Assembly: GCF_008124615.1 (NCBI RefSeq)
Contig: NZ_VNIB01000005.1
Span: 174,982-238,981, forward strand
Length of the DNA: 64,000 nt
Origin: Geothermobacter ehrlichii
Lineage (GTDB): Bacteria > Desulfobacterota > Desulfuromonadia > Desulfuromonadales > Geothermobacteraceae
Direction: 5' to 3'
Below the pieces are notes generated by a model, which saw only the letters and a program-made list of their open reading frames with translations, was not told the origin of the DNA and did not search any database. The translations under genes and the position numbers were made by a program. This document shows, in pieces, positions 9,294-22,404 of the stretch (its first letter is position 1; the number at the start of each line of letters is the position of its first letter).

Positions 9294-11804
9294 TTGTCCC
9301 ACAGCAACCTGCTGCGCATCCTTTCAGCTTTTTTCGGACTGCTGGCAATTTGCCTGCCTTCGGCCGCGGTCGCCGCAGATCGGGAAGAAACGGTTCTGCC
9401 GCCGGTAACCATCGTCGATCGTCTCGACATTTCGGCGGGGGGCGTTTCCCTGTTGCGGCGCCCAGTGCTCGACCGGCTGCCTGCCGGCAACGGGACCCTG
9501 ACCGAGATGCTGGACGTTCTGCCGGATGTCCAGTTCAGCGAATCCTTTCGCAGCGGCAGGACCGGGGGAGAGATTCTGCCGCCTGACATCTCCATTTCCG
9601 GCGGCAAGGTCTTTCAGAACGCCTTTACCCTCGACGGCATCGACAATGCCGGCATTCTCGATCCCATGGCACGCAACCCCAACAGTCTGACCGACGTGCC
9701 GGGACACCCGCAACAGCTCTTTGTCGACGCCGCCCTGGTCGACGAGATCGCCGTCTACGACAGCAACATCCCGGCCCGCTTCGGCGGCTTTACCGGCGGC
9801 GTGGTCGACGCCCGTTTGAGAATGCCGGGGCAAACGCCTTCGGCCCGGCTCTCCTGGCGCCATACCCGCGACGACTGGGCCCGCTTTCACCTGGCCGGCG
9901 AGGAGCATTTCGATTTCTTCCATTCCAGCAGTGCCTCCAGACAGCCACGTTTTCGCAAGGATTTTTTCGGTGCCGGGTTCGATCTTCCGGTTGGGGCCAA
10001 GACGGGACTTCTGTTCGAGGCCCGCGTCGCCCGTTCCGAGATTCCGCTGTTCCATCTCGACCGGCAGGAGATTCAGCGGCGCAGCAGCGTCAATTTTCTG
10101 GCTCGCGTCACCCGGGAATCCGGGACCGACGATCTTTATGACATCAGTCTGCTCTATGCCCCCTACCGGGCGAGCCATTTTCTGACCGATGTCGAAAACA
10201 GCGCATTTTCCGTCAGCCGGGGCGGTTTCCGCCTCGCCGGCGGTTATCATCATTTTCGTGACGACGGTGAAAGCCATCTGCAGCTCTTTTTTCGCGGCAG
10301 CGAAAACCAGCGCTCCGCCCCGGCGCATTTCCGCAACTGGCTGGCCAGCGCCAGCAAGCCCTGGGGAAGTGTCGTCGAGTCCGATTACAGCCGGGAAGGT
10401 GGATTCGGGGACGTCGAACAGGGGCAGCAGAGTATCGGCCTGAACTGGGATGTCACCTACGAGCCGCCGTCACGCGGCCGCCTGGTACAGGAGTTCGGTG
10501 CCGGTCTGCAGTGGCAGGTCCACCGGGGAACCTACGACCGGTCCGAGACCAGTTTCATCTTCAAGGATGCCGTTCTGGCCCCGGATGTCATCTGCACCGA
10601 CGATCTGCTCGGCTGTATCGAGGAAGAGCAGTATTTCTCGCGGCGTGACATCCTGCGGGCCAATTCGGAAGCCGTGCATATGCAGGAGCTGGCCTTCTAT
10701 GTCGACGACAGTCTGACCCTGGACCGGTTGCAGGTGCGTCCCGGCCTGCGGCTGTCCTGGAACAGCTATCTGCAGAACCTGGATCTGGCGCCCCGACTGG
10801 CTGCCAGCTGGGATCTGAGAGGAGACCGGACGACGATGCTGACCCTGGGGGTCAATCGCTATTACGGCAGGAGTTTTCTTGCCTTCAAGCTGCGAGAGGC
10901 CCGGTTGCCGGTCATCAGCCAGTACCGGCCCAAGCGCAACAGCGCCGTCGGTTCCGGCAGCGTCGATCCCGGCGCCGTCGTCGATCCGGCCGATCCGGGG
11001 CTGTGGGAACTCTACCCGGCGGGGCTGCAGAGTGTGGCGCGTTTTTCCGATCTGGATACGCCCTACAGCGACGAGATCGTTTTCGGTCTGGATCAGGAAC
11101 TGTACGGCGGCCGACTGAGCATGAAGCTGGTGCAGCGCCAGGGCCGGGACGAGTTCGCCCGCCAGTTCGGACCGGTACTGGACGATGGCCTGCGTTACTA
11201 CACCATGAACAACCGGGGCCGCAGCCGTCACCGCAGCCTTCGCCTGAGCTGGGAACGGTCCTGGCGGAAACAGTACCTGATGCTGAGCTGGGTCTGGCAG
11301 GAGAACCTGACCAGCAACGAGACCTACGACGTTCTGCTCGATGACGAGGAGATCGAACCCCGCGTATGGTACCGGGGACGGATCGTCTATCGCAGCGAGC
11401 TTCCCCGCACCGATTACAGCCGGCCGCATGTCGTCCGGCTGCTGCACATGATGGCCCTGCCCGGGGGAATGCACCTGACAACGCGTGCCCAGTACCTGGC
11501 GGCCTATCGCAGTCTGGAGAACACCTATCGGGAGGTGCCGGTTCCGGGCAGCCTGCAGCGGTTCGACGCCATCAAGGGAGAATTTGTCCAGGAGTCCCTT
11601 TTCGTTTATGATGAGGTGCGGCACGAACAGGCCGTGCAGGTCGATCTGAGACTCGCCTGGAATGGACGGTTGGCCGGCTTGCCCGCAGTCGATTGCCATC
11701 TCGACATTCTCAACCTGTTTGACAGCACTATCGAATCGGGGACGACGCCCGGAGACTATCGGCTGGGGCGGCAGTTCTGGGTCGGGTTCGATCTGCGCTT
11801 CTGA
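9294..11804 (+). CDS. TonB-dependent outer-membrane receptor
   Basis: An 836-residue outer-membrane protein starting at TTG 9294. A signal peptide ends near AAVAADREE (about residue 28). A plug domain follows (about 45-165) with LTEMLDVLPDVQFSES, DISISGGKVFQNAFTLDGID and the end VDEIAVYDSNIPARFGGFTGGVVDARLR, the usual TonB plug pattern. The rest is predicted beta-barrel, ending in FWVGFDLRF with the terminal Phe used for outer-membrane insertion. The ligand is unknown. The plug is short and the barrel shows no siderophore-specific features I recognise. It lies between the lipoprotein and the sensor kinase, and a tonB gene sits just upstream, so transport or surface signalling linked to that two-component system is likely. 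Confidence 0.85.
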   Translation: MSHSNLLRILSAFFGLLAICLPSAAVAADREETVLPPVTIVDRLDISAGGVSLLRRPVLDRLPAGNGTLTEMLDVLPDVQFSESFRSGRTGGEILPPDISISGGKVFQNAFTLDGIDNAGILDPMARNPNSLTDVPGHPQQLFVDAALVDEIAVYDSNIPARFGGFTGGVVDARLRMPGQTPSARLSWRHTRDDWARFHLAGEEHFDFFHSSSASRQPRFRKDFFGAGFDLPVGAKTGLLFEARVARSEIPLFHLDRQEIQRRSSVNFLARVTRESGTDDLYDISLLYAPYRASHFLTDVENSAFSVSRGGFRLAGGYHHFRDDGESHLQLFFRGSENQRSAPAHFRNWLASASKPWGSVVESDYSREGGFGDVEQGQQSIGLNWDVTYEPPSRGRLVQEFGAGLQWQVHRGTYDRSETSFIFKDAVLAPDVICTDDLLGCIEEEQYFSRRDILRANSEAVHMQELAFYVDDSLTLDRLQVRPGLRLSWNSYLQNLDLAPRLAASWDLRGDRTTMLTLGVNRYYGRSFLAFKLREARLPVISQYRPKRNSAVGSGSVDPGAVVDPADPGLWELYPAGLQSVARFSDLDTPYSDEIVFGLDQELYGGRLSMKLVQRQGRDEFARQFGPVLDDGLRYYTMNNRGRSRHRSLRLSWERSWRKQYLMLSWVWQENLTSNETYDVLLDDEEIEPRVWYRGRIVYRSELPRTDYSRPHVVRLLHMMALPGGMHLTTRAQYLAAYRSLENTYREVPVPGSLQRFDAIKGEFVQESLFVYDEVRHEQAVQVDLRLAWNGRLAGLPAVDCHLDILNLFDSTIESGTTPGDYRLGRQFWVGFDLRF

Positions 11805-11828
11805 CCGTTTTCCGGAGGGGGGGACCCG

Positions 11829-14226
<2,398 letters not shown>

Positions 14227-14234
<8 letters not shown>

Positions 14235-17200
14235 CGGACTGGTCCTGCTGATGTTTACAGTCGTTGCCGGCATTTTCGCCCTGTTCTCCCGGGTGGGTGA
14301 TGGGCATGAGCTGCTCTCTCTCGATCTGCTCGATGTCCGCTCCGCCGAGACGACAGGCGACGGCCGGCTGCTGTTGCAGGTGCGCGGCACCGGATTGGGG
14401 GGAGATACGCAGTTCAGCCTGGTCAGGGCTTTCGGCAATCCGAGACTGGTACGTGGCAGACTGCAGCTGTTCCATACAGTCGAAGGCATGGCGGCGCGGA
14501 ACGACCATCTTTTCCTGGCCGGCAACAGGGACGGACTGGTCGTCTGCGACATCAGCCGGCCCGACCGGCCAGAGGTTGTCGGAAGTCTTCGCCTGCCGGG
14601 CCGGGTCTGGAGGGTTCATCTGTGGGGGGATCTGGTTCTGGCCCTGACCATCAAGCACGGACTGCATCTGGTCGATGTCGCCGATCCGCTGCAGCCACGG
14701 CTGGTGCGAACCCTTTCCCTGCCCGGTTATCTCTACGACATTACCGCCAATGAGCATTTTGCCTATGTTGCCGCTTTCCGAGAAGGGGTGCATGTGCTGC
14801 GGCTGGATGGCGACACCGGCGTGCAACTGGTGGGGACGGTCCCGAGCCGCGACCGGGCGCGGGGACTGGCCCTGTCGCGTGACCTTCTGGTCGTGGCCGA
14901 CAGCAGTCGCGGACTGAGCGTCTTTCGTGGTGCCGAATCCGGAATGCTGCAGCTGACCGGCAAGGTCGAGCTTCCCGACGTGGTGCAGCAGCTTCTTTTT
15001 CTCGGGGAGGGGCGGCTTGTCGCTCGTGGACATAAACATCTGTTTGTTGTCGACCTGCAGGCCGGGCAGGATCCGCGGGTACATATCTACCGGAACCAGG
15101 TCAATTCGGGAGGAGGACTTGTCGTACTGGACAAGACACTCTTCTGGGGAGGACAGAAAGGGCTTTTTTCCGCCCGAATCGATGTTGAAGGTCGTCTGAT
15201 CGACCCCGGCATGGTTGTTCTTTCGCACGGAGTTCGGAGCATGTTCCCGGCTGCCGGACGGCTTTATGTCGCCGATCAGGGGAAGGGGCTGGAGGTTTTC
15301 GATCCGCAGGTCAGCATGCGTCTGACCGACCAGGGCATTTTTCGGCCCGGCAGCCGGAGCAGGGACATGGTGGTGCACAACGGACGCATCTACCTGACCG
15401 GCTACGACTTCGATCTGCAGATTGTCGAACCGGATGACAGGGGCCGTTTCAGGTCGCTCGGCAAGATGGTCGAGCGCTGGCAGGTCTTTGCGGCCGCCGC
15501 CCGTGAACGTCATGTCTATCTCGGTACGGGCGACAGGGCGTTGGTGATACTCGAAGCCGACGGTGAACTGAGTGTGAAAAGGCGTTTGACATTGCCCGGA
15601 AAACCGATTGCGATGGCGGTTGCCGGTGACTATCTGCTGGTGGCGGCGTCCGAGGCCGGTCTGCTCTGTTTCGATCTGTCCGATCCGGATGCGCCGGTCA
15701 TGAAAGGGGCGTTGCCGGTTCTTTACAGTGCCGTTTCCCTGGCGCTCGACGGTACGCGCGTCTTTCTGGCCGACATGAACGGAGGAGTTCATCTGGTACG
15801 GATCGGGCAGGGCGGGGAGCTGACCGAGCAGCGGCGGGTCGAGGTCTACAGGGGGGCCTACGATCTCGCCTTTGCCGGGGGACGTCTCTACGTGGTGAAC
15901 GGCCGTGGGAAGGTCCGCGTCTTTGCCGTCGATCGTCGGGGGGAGCTGCATTCCCGGGGAGAGTTGCAGCTGCCCGGTCTGGCTGAAGAGGTTGAGGGCG
16001 ATGCCACGCAACTGTTGGTTCGTGGCCGCACCAACCGTCTCTACCGCTATCATCTTTACGGGCAGGGCGATGAACGGCTTCCGGTCGATCCGCTTCTGCT
16101 GGCCAAGGATGCCGTGTCGGTCCGTCTGCAGCAGCAGAAGCTGATCGTTGTCAGAAGCGGCGGCCGGATCGCCATCTATTCCTCGGCCGCGGTCGACCGA
16201 CCCAAGCTGACCGCCGAGCTGGAAGACCCCGACCTGGGCAGCGAGGCTCTGCTGGTCGGTGACAATGTTCTCGTCTACGACCAGAAGCACTATGTGGCTT
16301 TCTGGCCACTGGCCCGACGCAACCTGTCGGGGCTGGTTTTGGGCGGGCGTGGCAAAACCATCGATGCCGAGGGGGACCTGGTGGTGATCGGCAGCCTGGA
16401 CAGTCTGCGGGTCATCGACGCCGTCGATCCACGTCAGCCGGTCGAGCTGGCGAGGTTGTCACTGGGAGGTTCGGTGGTATCTGTCCGGCTGCTCCAGGGG
16501 CTGTGCTATGCCTATGTCCGCAACCAGGGGGTCGTCATTGTCGATTTGCGACGGCCGGACAGGCCGAAAAGCCGTGGCCGGATTGCCATAGAAGACCCCT
16601 TCGGCTGGGTTGATGTCGACGGAAACCGGGCCGTGGTTGCTACCAAGAACAGCGGATTCTACAGTGTCGATGTTCGTGATCCGGATCGGCCGATTGTGCT
16701 CGACCATCTCGTTCTGCCGGTACCGCTGAACCGGTTCAGCCAGGTGGTCGACGCCGTCAGGGGAGGTTCCTATGTCTATGCCGCCGACCACAGCAACGGC
16801 TTGCTCGTCTTGCGGGAATCCGGCGCGGGGAAACTGAAAATCGTCAACAGTTTTCAGACCGGCGGCATTCCCTATTCGCTTTTTCTGCGGCAAGGGAAGC
16901 TCTACCTGGCGGATTGGAAAAAAAGCATTTTTGTCTTTTCGGTCGACAACCCCCGACAGCCGGTATTGCTGGCACATTACCCGGGAACCTCCGGCTGCCG
17001 CAGAGTCTGGGTCGGATCCGGTAAAATTCTGGTTCTGGACGACCAGATGCAGGCGCTCTACTACCTGCCGGAGCATGTTCCCGGCCGGATCCGACAGGTT
17101 TCGCCGGCGTTGGCGACACTGAGTTTTACGCTGCCGCGGCAGTCCGGGCAGTACCAACTTTTCGCCTCTGGTTCCCGGGGGCAGGATGCCCTGCCCGTAA

Positions 17201-17244
17201 TCGAGGTTTTCACCGACGGACGGGTCCGGTTGCCGGAATTCTGA
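14227..17244 (+). CDS. LVIVD-repeat beta-propeller protein
   Basis: A 1005-residue protein with an N-terminal hydrophobic signal or anchor ([17 protein letters not shown]), so it is periplasmic or membrane-tethered. The body is made of many repeats of roughly 40 residues of the LVIVD type, such as [40 protein letters not shown] and [18 protein letters not shown], expected to fold as one or more beta-propellers for binding other proteins or ligands. It begins at GTG 14227, inside the last codons of the kinase, so the two proteins are made together. This suggests the propeller is a sensor accessory placed between the receptor and the kinase. No catalytic motif was seen. Confidence 0.8.
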
Positions 17245-17262
17245 AGGATGCCAGGGAGTCTC

Positions 17263-20200
17263 ATGAACGATCAGCATTACACCCTGCTGTTGGTCGATGA
17301 CAATCCGACCAATCTCGCCCTGCTTCAGGAACTGATCCAGCAGAATCTGCCCCAGTGCACGGTCATGGTGGCGAGCCATGGCCTCGACGCCTTGGAACTT
17401 GCCCGGCACACGCCACCTGACGGGGCACTGATCGACATGCAGATGCCGGGTATGGATGGCATCGAGGTCTGCCGGCGTCTCAAGGCGGAGCCGAGAACGG
17501 CCCATGTGGCGGTCATTCTGATCACCGCCCACCAGTCGACCCCAGAACTGCGGGCCGAGGGGCTGGATGCCGGCGCCCAGGATTTCATCTCCCAACCGAT
17601 CCGAAATGTCGAACTGCTGGCCCGGATCAGGTCGCTGTTGCGGATCCGTCATGTTGAAAGGCAACTGCGCCAGGCCAATGTCGGACTGCAGCACCAGGTG
17701 GTGCGCAAGACTGCCGCCCTGCGCTGGGTGACCGGTCTGATCAGTGTTGCCGAAAGCGATACCGCCATATCGGCGGCCGACACCCTCAGGCAGCTTGGAC
17801 AGCTGCTCAGTGATGACGGTGATCTCGATCTGACCCAGTTTGACGGCCAGCTGTTCGCCCGGTTCCCCGACAACCTGCGGCGGACCCTGCTCAAGATCGG
17901 TCTGCTCGATTCGGTTCCCGCCGGGCTGGCGGAAAAACTGTCCGAAATCGAGGATGTCAGGGCTGCCCTCGATTACCTGGTGCGGCACAATTATTTTGTC
18001 GATTACCAGCCTGCTCGCGATATCTATGTGCTGCACGAACATTTCAGGGACTATCTGAAAGGCCGGGCATCGCGGGAACTCGGAAGCGATATCGTCCGGG
18101 AGGTGATGCTGGCGACGGCAGACTGGTACCTGGCCCACGACCAGACCGCTCACGGACTCGGATTTCTTCTTCAGGCCGGTGATTTCGAAAGCGCCGAAAG
18201 GATCTGTTCACAGTCCGCTCCCCAAATCTACGCCAGTGGCGGCATCCGCGAGATTCAGCCGCAGGGCGCGGTCCTTGCGCGGGTTGATCACGGCCGCTAT
18301 CCCTGGCTTGGCTGTCTTCATGGACTGCTGCTTTACGAAACCATGCCGAGTTCGGCAAGGGAATCCTTTGAATCGGCCCGGAAGGTCTTTCTGGAGAGGG
18401 GCGATCTCGCGGGGCTGGTCTATGCCGGAGGCATGCTGATCAGAATCTGCTGCCTGGCCGATGGCGATTTTGCCGCCTGCCGGGACATTTTAGCCGAGAC
18501 GGCAGGGCGGTTTTCGGATCTCGACCTGACCGGGCAGCAGCACATCCGCATCCAGGTCAGTTTTTCCCTGGCCCTCGGGGCACTGCTGCTCGATGGCGAT
18601 TTTCAGAAAGCCGACATTCTTCAGACCATCGCCATCGAAACCGCCCAGGACTATGCATGGCCGGAATACCTTGTTCTGGGCCGAATCGGTCGCGGGCTAT
18701 TGCAATTCTACCGGGGGAGCTGGCGGTCCGCACTGCGGGAGCTGGAACTTGCCGCCGGACATGCCAGAAACGACGAAGTCAACCTGTCGACCCGGTTGCT
18801 GGGGCACAATGTCATGGCCATGCTGCTCGAGGGGATGGGAGAGGTCCTTGGCAGCCGGCGGCAGAGAGCCCTGGTACGCGGCTTGAGGGGAGGCCACTGT
18901 TTCGAGCAGAGCCTGATTCAGCCGCAGATGATCCTGCTCGATGTCCAGAGCGAGCTGGCGCACGGTCACTACGAGCAGGCACTGGAGATGACCGACGCCG
19001 CCCTGGTGCTGCCGAGTGCCGGCAGCCCGCACATGAAGAGTCAGCTGCTGCAGTTCCGCTCCCTGCTTTCGGCCCTGACCGGGCGTGTTGAGATCGCCAG
19101 GGCCGATGCCCAGAAAGCCGCGAGTTTGCGTGACGAGGCGGGTGGCCCCATCTATCGGGCCAGAATGGAGATCTGTCTTGCCTGGTCGGCCTGTGCTACC
19201 GGAGACTGGGAACTTGCGCTCGAGTGGGCGGAACGGGGAATCGAAGACGCCGAACAGCAGGAGAACAGCTTTCTGCTCTGCACCGGCTGGGCCGTTCGCG
19301 GCCTGGTGCTGCATCAGCTCGGCAGATCCTCAAGGGCAGTCGAGGATTTCCGTAACTGTCTCGAATTGATGGAAAGGGGGGCGTTCAGGAATCTCTACGG
19401 CTGGAACCCCCACCTGATGACCCAGCTGTTTTCGACCATGCTGCGGCTCGGGGTCAAATCCGAAACGCCCGTCAGCCTGAGCCGCGCCAGACTCTATGTC
19501 AGCTATGCGGAGAAGGGGCGTCCTCTTCCCACCCTGCGTTTCCGTATCCTGGGTGATTTTTCCGTTGCCGTCGGGGGGAGGACCATCCACCTGCGGGACG
19601 GTCTGACAACGTCGCTGCGCCAGCTCCTCGGTCTGTTGCTGGTGAGCCCCGGTTTGCAGCTGGAACTGGATGAAATCCAGCATCAGTTCTGGCCCGATTC
19701 ATCCGCCGACCAGGCTCGGTCACGCTTCGACTCGCTACTGACCCGCCTGCGCAAGTCCCTCGAAGAGCTGATGCCGGAGGTCGGCATCAAGGACTATCTG
19801 CACCTGCGCAAGGGGGTGGTGCGGCTCGACCACTGCTGGGTCGATGCCAGGGAATTCGAGCTGCTCGTTCGTGACGGCATCCGGCACGCGCGTCGCATGG
19901 AGCATCTGATGGCTGACCAGCTTTTCCGCCGGGCTCACAGGTTGTGGCAAGGCGAGGTGAGCATCAGTCTGCCCAACGATGACGGCAGGGAATATTATCG
20001 CCAGGATCTGCTGCTGCTCTATTTCGAAAGCGCCATTGCCTGGATGGATTTGCTGCTGGCAGGCCGCAACTGGGACGAGGTTGTCGAGGTCGGGCAGCGC
20101 GCCCTGCAGTTCGATCCGATCAATGACCACGTGGTCAGGAGGCTCTATCTAGCCGGTCTTCTTTCCGGCCGGTCTCACCGGGCCAGGCAGGTGCTTCGCG

Positions 20201-20304
20201 CCTATGAGAAAGCCCTGATGACCGACGGTTATGCCCGGGAGGAAGTCCTGGAGATCATTGACGTTCTGGTCGAAAACTGCCGGCAGCAGGTGAACCAGGC
20301 CTGA
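17263..20304 (+). CDS. Giant response regulator: receiver, MalT-like helical region, SARP/BTAD output
   Basis: A 1013-residue regulator. I chose ATG 17263, which has AGGGAG 5 nt upstream, over the in-frame ATG at 17248. The receiver (about residues 1-125) has LLLVDDNPTN and LIDMQMPGMDG with the phospho-Asp, but the conserved Lys is Gln (FISQP). The next 600 residues resemble the winged-helix and TPR-like part of MalT/LuxR-type large regulators. At about 760-1010 a SARP/BTAD module is visible: a winged helix (LRFRILGDFSVAVGGRTIHL, then DQARSRFDSLLTRLRKSLEEL) and a helical activator domain (RAHRLWQGE, ALQFDPINDHVVRRLYLAGL). Receiver-BTAD fusions of this size are uncommon. It is the last gene of the operon and presumably its transcription factor. 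Confidence 0.85.
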   Translation: MNDQHYTLLLVDDNPTNLALLQELIQQNLPQCTVMVASHGLDALELARHTPPDGALIDMQMPGMDGIEVCRRLKAEPRTAHVAVILITAHQSTPELRAEGLDAGAQDFISQPIRNVELLARIRSLLRIRHVERQLRQANVGLQHQVVRKTAALRWVTGLISVAESDTAISAADTLRQLGQLLSDDGDLDLTQFDGQLFARFPDNLRRTLLKIGLLDSVPAGLAEKLSEIEDVRAALDYLVRHNYFVDYQPARDIYVLHEHFRDYLKGRASRELGSDIVREVMLATADWYLAHDQTAHGLGFLLQAGDFESAERICSQSAPQIYASGGIREIQPQGAVLARVDHGRYPWLGCLHGLLLYETMPSSARESFESARKVFLERGDLAGLVYAGGMLIRICCLADGDFAACRDILAETAGRFSDLDLTGQQHIRIQVSFSLALGALLLDGDFQKADILQTIAIETAQDYAWPEYLVLGRIGRGLLQFYRGSWRSALRELELAAGHARNDEVNLSTRLLGHNVMAMLLEGMGEVLGSRRQRALVRGLRGGHCFEQSLIQPQMILLDVQSELAHGHYEQALEMTDAALVLPSAGSPHMKSQLLQFRSLLSALTGRVEIARADAQKAASLRDEAGGPIYRARMEICLAWSACATGDWELALEWAERGIEDAEQQENSFLLCTGWAVRGLVLHQLGRSSRAVEDFRNCLELMERGAFRNLYGWNPHLMTQLFSTMLRLGVKSETPVSLSRARLYVSYAEKGRPLPTLRFRILGDFSVAVGGRTIHLRDGLTTSLRQLLGLLLVSPGLQLELDEIQHQFWPDSSADQARSRFDSLLTRLRKSLEELMPEVGIKDYLHLRKGVVRLDHCWVDAREFELLVRDGIRHARRMEHLMADQLFRRAHRLWQGEVSISLPNDDGREYYRQDLLLLYFESAIAWMDLLLAGRNWDEVVEVGQRALQFDPINDHVVRRLYLAGLLSGRSHRARQVLRAYEKALMTDGYAREEVLEIIDVLVENCRQQVNQA

Positions 20305-20320
20305 TCCCGGACGCAACGAG

Positions 20321-21715
20321 TCACTCGGGGGAAAAATCGAGGAACTGTTCGAAAGACCCCCGTACCGAGCTGATGGGAAGAGCGAAGATTGCTCCCTGCC
20401 GGGTACCGTCTTCCTGTTTGTGGAAAATGATGCCGACCACCTCGCCGCGGTTGTTGACCAGCGGGCCGCCCGCGCTGCCGTCCGGTACGGTCGCCTCGAT
20501 GCGGATCAGGGGTTGCCCGCGCCAGTTTTCCAGTTTTTCGATTCTGGTCGGGGTGATGGAAAGACCGACATCGAGGGGATAACCGATGGCGATCACCTCA
20601 TCTCCGGCCTCGAGGCTGGCGGAGTCGCCGAGGCGGGCGGTACCGCGGACCGGACCGTCGATGGCGAGGACCGCCAGGTCGAGCTCGGGATAGCGTTGCA
20701 CCACCCGGGCTCTTTGTGGTTGGCCGCCATGGCCCTGGACGGTGATCCGCGTGGTCTTGTCGACCACGTGCAGGCTGGTGAGGGCAAAACCGCGACGGGA
20801 GATGGCAAAGCCGCTGCCGATTGAACGCTCGGTGCGAACCTTGAGAATCGACGGACTGATCAGCCGCACCAGATCCTGCAGGTTGAGCGGTTTGCCGGCC
20901 AGTTCCTTACGCCGTTTCTTGCCGCTGCGGACAGGAGGTTTTACCGGCGTGGCGGCGATCTCCGGTTCGGGTGGCAGTCCCGGAGTGCCGATGACGTCGG
21001 ATGGGGCCCGCCTCAGATCCTCGGCCGCCTTGCGCCACGAGCGGGAGACCAGTTCGGTCGGCAGTTCCGCCAGGATCTTGCGCCTGATGTCTTCGATGGC
21101 GTTTCGGGTCAGATGGGTGATCCATTCGAGCTCCTGGGTCATGTCCATGGCGTCGTAGAAATCGCCCGACATCTTTCCCTGCGAGCTGAAATTTTCCTGT
21201 ACCAGCCGCAAACGGCGTCCTTCACGGGTGAAGTAGAAGGCGGTGACTGTCGCCTCGGTCCGGGTTTCGTAGGTGAACAGAGGTGCCGAGGAGAGCAGCA
21301 GGCAGGTCATGCCGGACAGACAGGCGGCTGCGGGACTGCTTTTGGTCAGGCCGTAGCGGGAGCGGATGTCGACCGTGATCAGAAAGGTTTCCGGTCGCCC
21401 TTTCTCGCGGAACTCGGCCTGGTCCTCGAGCCGGTACCCCGAAACCACCCGCAGCCTCCCGCGAAAGGTCGTTTTTTCCAGTCCTTCCGCCAGGGCCTCG
21501 CCGAGGTCACGCGCCTGGTTGGTGAAAAAGCGGTCGAGCGAGATCCGGTGCGAGGTTTCCCAGAGGTTTGATTCGTAGAGGATGGGATCGATGCTGACGG
21601 CGATATACCCGCTGCGGTTCAGCTTGACATCGGCCAGGGCCGTGGATGCCGACAGACAGAAAAGGAGTGTGGTCAGGAAGAGCCGCAAAAGGTCACATCG
21701 GATTCCGTCGTCCAT
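20321..21715 (-). CDS. Trypsin-fold (HtrA-like) protein lacking the catalytic serine
   Basis: A 464-residue exported protein with a signal peptide (LFLTTLLFCLSASTALA). About 250 residues of unrecognised N-terminal domain precede a C-terminal trypsin-like domain (about 285-455). That domain retains His (ALTSLHVVD) and Asp (ELDLAVLAI), but the nucleophile motif GxSGGP reads GSAGGPL, with Ala in the serine position. The codons (GGC AGC GCG GGC GGC) are unambiguous. The protein is therefore predicted to be proteolytically inactive, perhaps a binding protein. Its end faces the response regulator stop with 16 nt between. It lies 111 nt downstream of the cytochrome cluster on the same strand. Confidence 0.82.
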   Translation of the reverse strand: MDDGIRCDLLRLFLTTLLFCLSASTALADVKLNRSGYIAVSIDPILYESNLWETSHRISLDRFFTNQARDLGEALAEGLEKTTFRGRLRVVSGYRLEDQAEFREKGRPETFLITVDIRSRYGLTKSSPAAACLSGMTCLLLSSAPLFTYETRTEATVTAFYFTREGRRLRLVQENFSSQGKMSGDFYDAMDMTQELEWITHLTRNAIEDIRRKILAELPTELVSRSWRKAAEDLRRAPSDVIGTPGLPPEPEIAATPVKPPVRSGKKRRKELAGKPLNLQDLVRLISPSILKVRTERSIGSGFAISRRGFALTSLHVVDKTTRITVQGHGGQPQRARVVQRYPELDLAVLAIDGPVRGTARLGDSASLEAGDEVIAIGYPLDVGLSITPTRIEKLENWRGQPLIRIEATVPDGSAGGPLVNNRGEVVGIIFHKQEDGTRQGAIFALPISSVRGSFEQFLDFSPE

Positions 21716-21826
21716 AAATCCTCCACCTCCATAACATCGGATGACCGGCCTGTAGCCTGTAGCGTGTAGCCGGGGAAGATTCCGACTCCGGTCACATTGC
21801 GAACGCCCTGTCGCATCCGCCCTTTT

Positions 21827-22393
21827 CTATTCGGGCAGATAGACCTGATCGAGCAGACGCTGCAGACGGTCGCGCCCCTCCTGGAGCCGGGTTCTGTCCG
21901 GAAGCTGGTTGCAGCCGGCTTCGACGGTCTGCAATGCTTCATGAATGGCAACAAACCTTTCCCGGTAGTGCAGCTTCAGCTCCTCGACCAGCCGGATCAG
22001 GTTGGTGATCTCGTGAAAATGGCTTTCGGGAATGGGAGGCGTGTCGAACCGCCCCCGGGCCATGGCGTTGAGGGTCGCGCACATGCGGCTGAAATGCCGG
22101 TTGAGCCGGTTGACAATGATCGACGAGACCAGCAGCACCAGTGCCAGAATGCCGACGATGGCGTACATGTTGGTCCGGACCAGCAGGTCGAACATGAAAT
22201 CACCGGTGCGTTCGATGTTCAGATGCGACGAATAGAGGTGAACCTCCAGGGCCTGCCGCATCTTGATGGAGAGAATCCAGGTCACCAGTGCGGCTAGGCC
22301 GATCAGGGTGATGGCGTAGGAAAGAATGAATTTGCCCTGGAATTCCTTCTTGATGAAGAAATTTCTCCGCCGCCAGGGGTAGGGGTTGGTCAT
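21827..22393 (-). CDS. HAMP-like two-helix membrane protein, downstream partner of cytochrome
   Basis: A 188-residue inner-membrane protein with two membrane helices (about residues 23-42 and 77-97) and a short extracytoplasmic loop of about 35 residues. A HAMP-like linker follows the second helix (NRLNRHFSRMCATLNAMARGRF), then a coiled-coil tail, with no kinase, cyclase or chemotaxis domain. It is the third gene of a minus-strand set, 11 nt after the cytochrome stop, with AGGAGG before the ATG. It is similar in plan to the protein at 23196. Its role is unknown; a membrane anchor or signal relay for the cytochrome is an inference from position. Confidence 0.75.
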   Translation of the reverse strand: MTNPYPWRRRNFFIKKEFQGKFILSYAITLIGLAALVTWILSIKMRQALEVHLYSSHLNIERTGDFMFDLLVRTNMYAIVGILALVLLVSSIIVNRLNRHFSRMCATLNAMARGRFDTPPIPESHFHEITNLIRLVEELKLHYRERFVAIHEALQTVEAGCNQLPDRTRLQEGRDRLQRLLDQVYLPE

Positions 22394-22404
22394 GGCCTGT
22401 CCTC

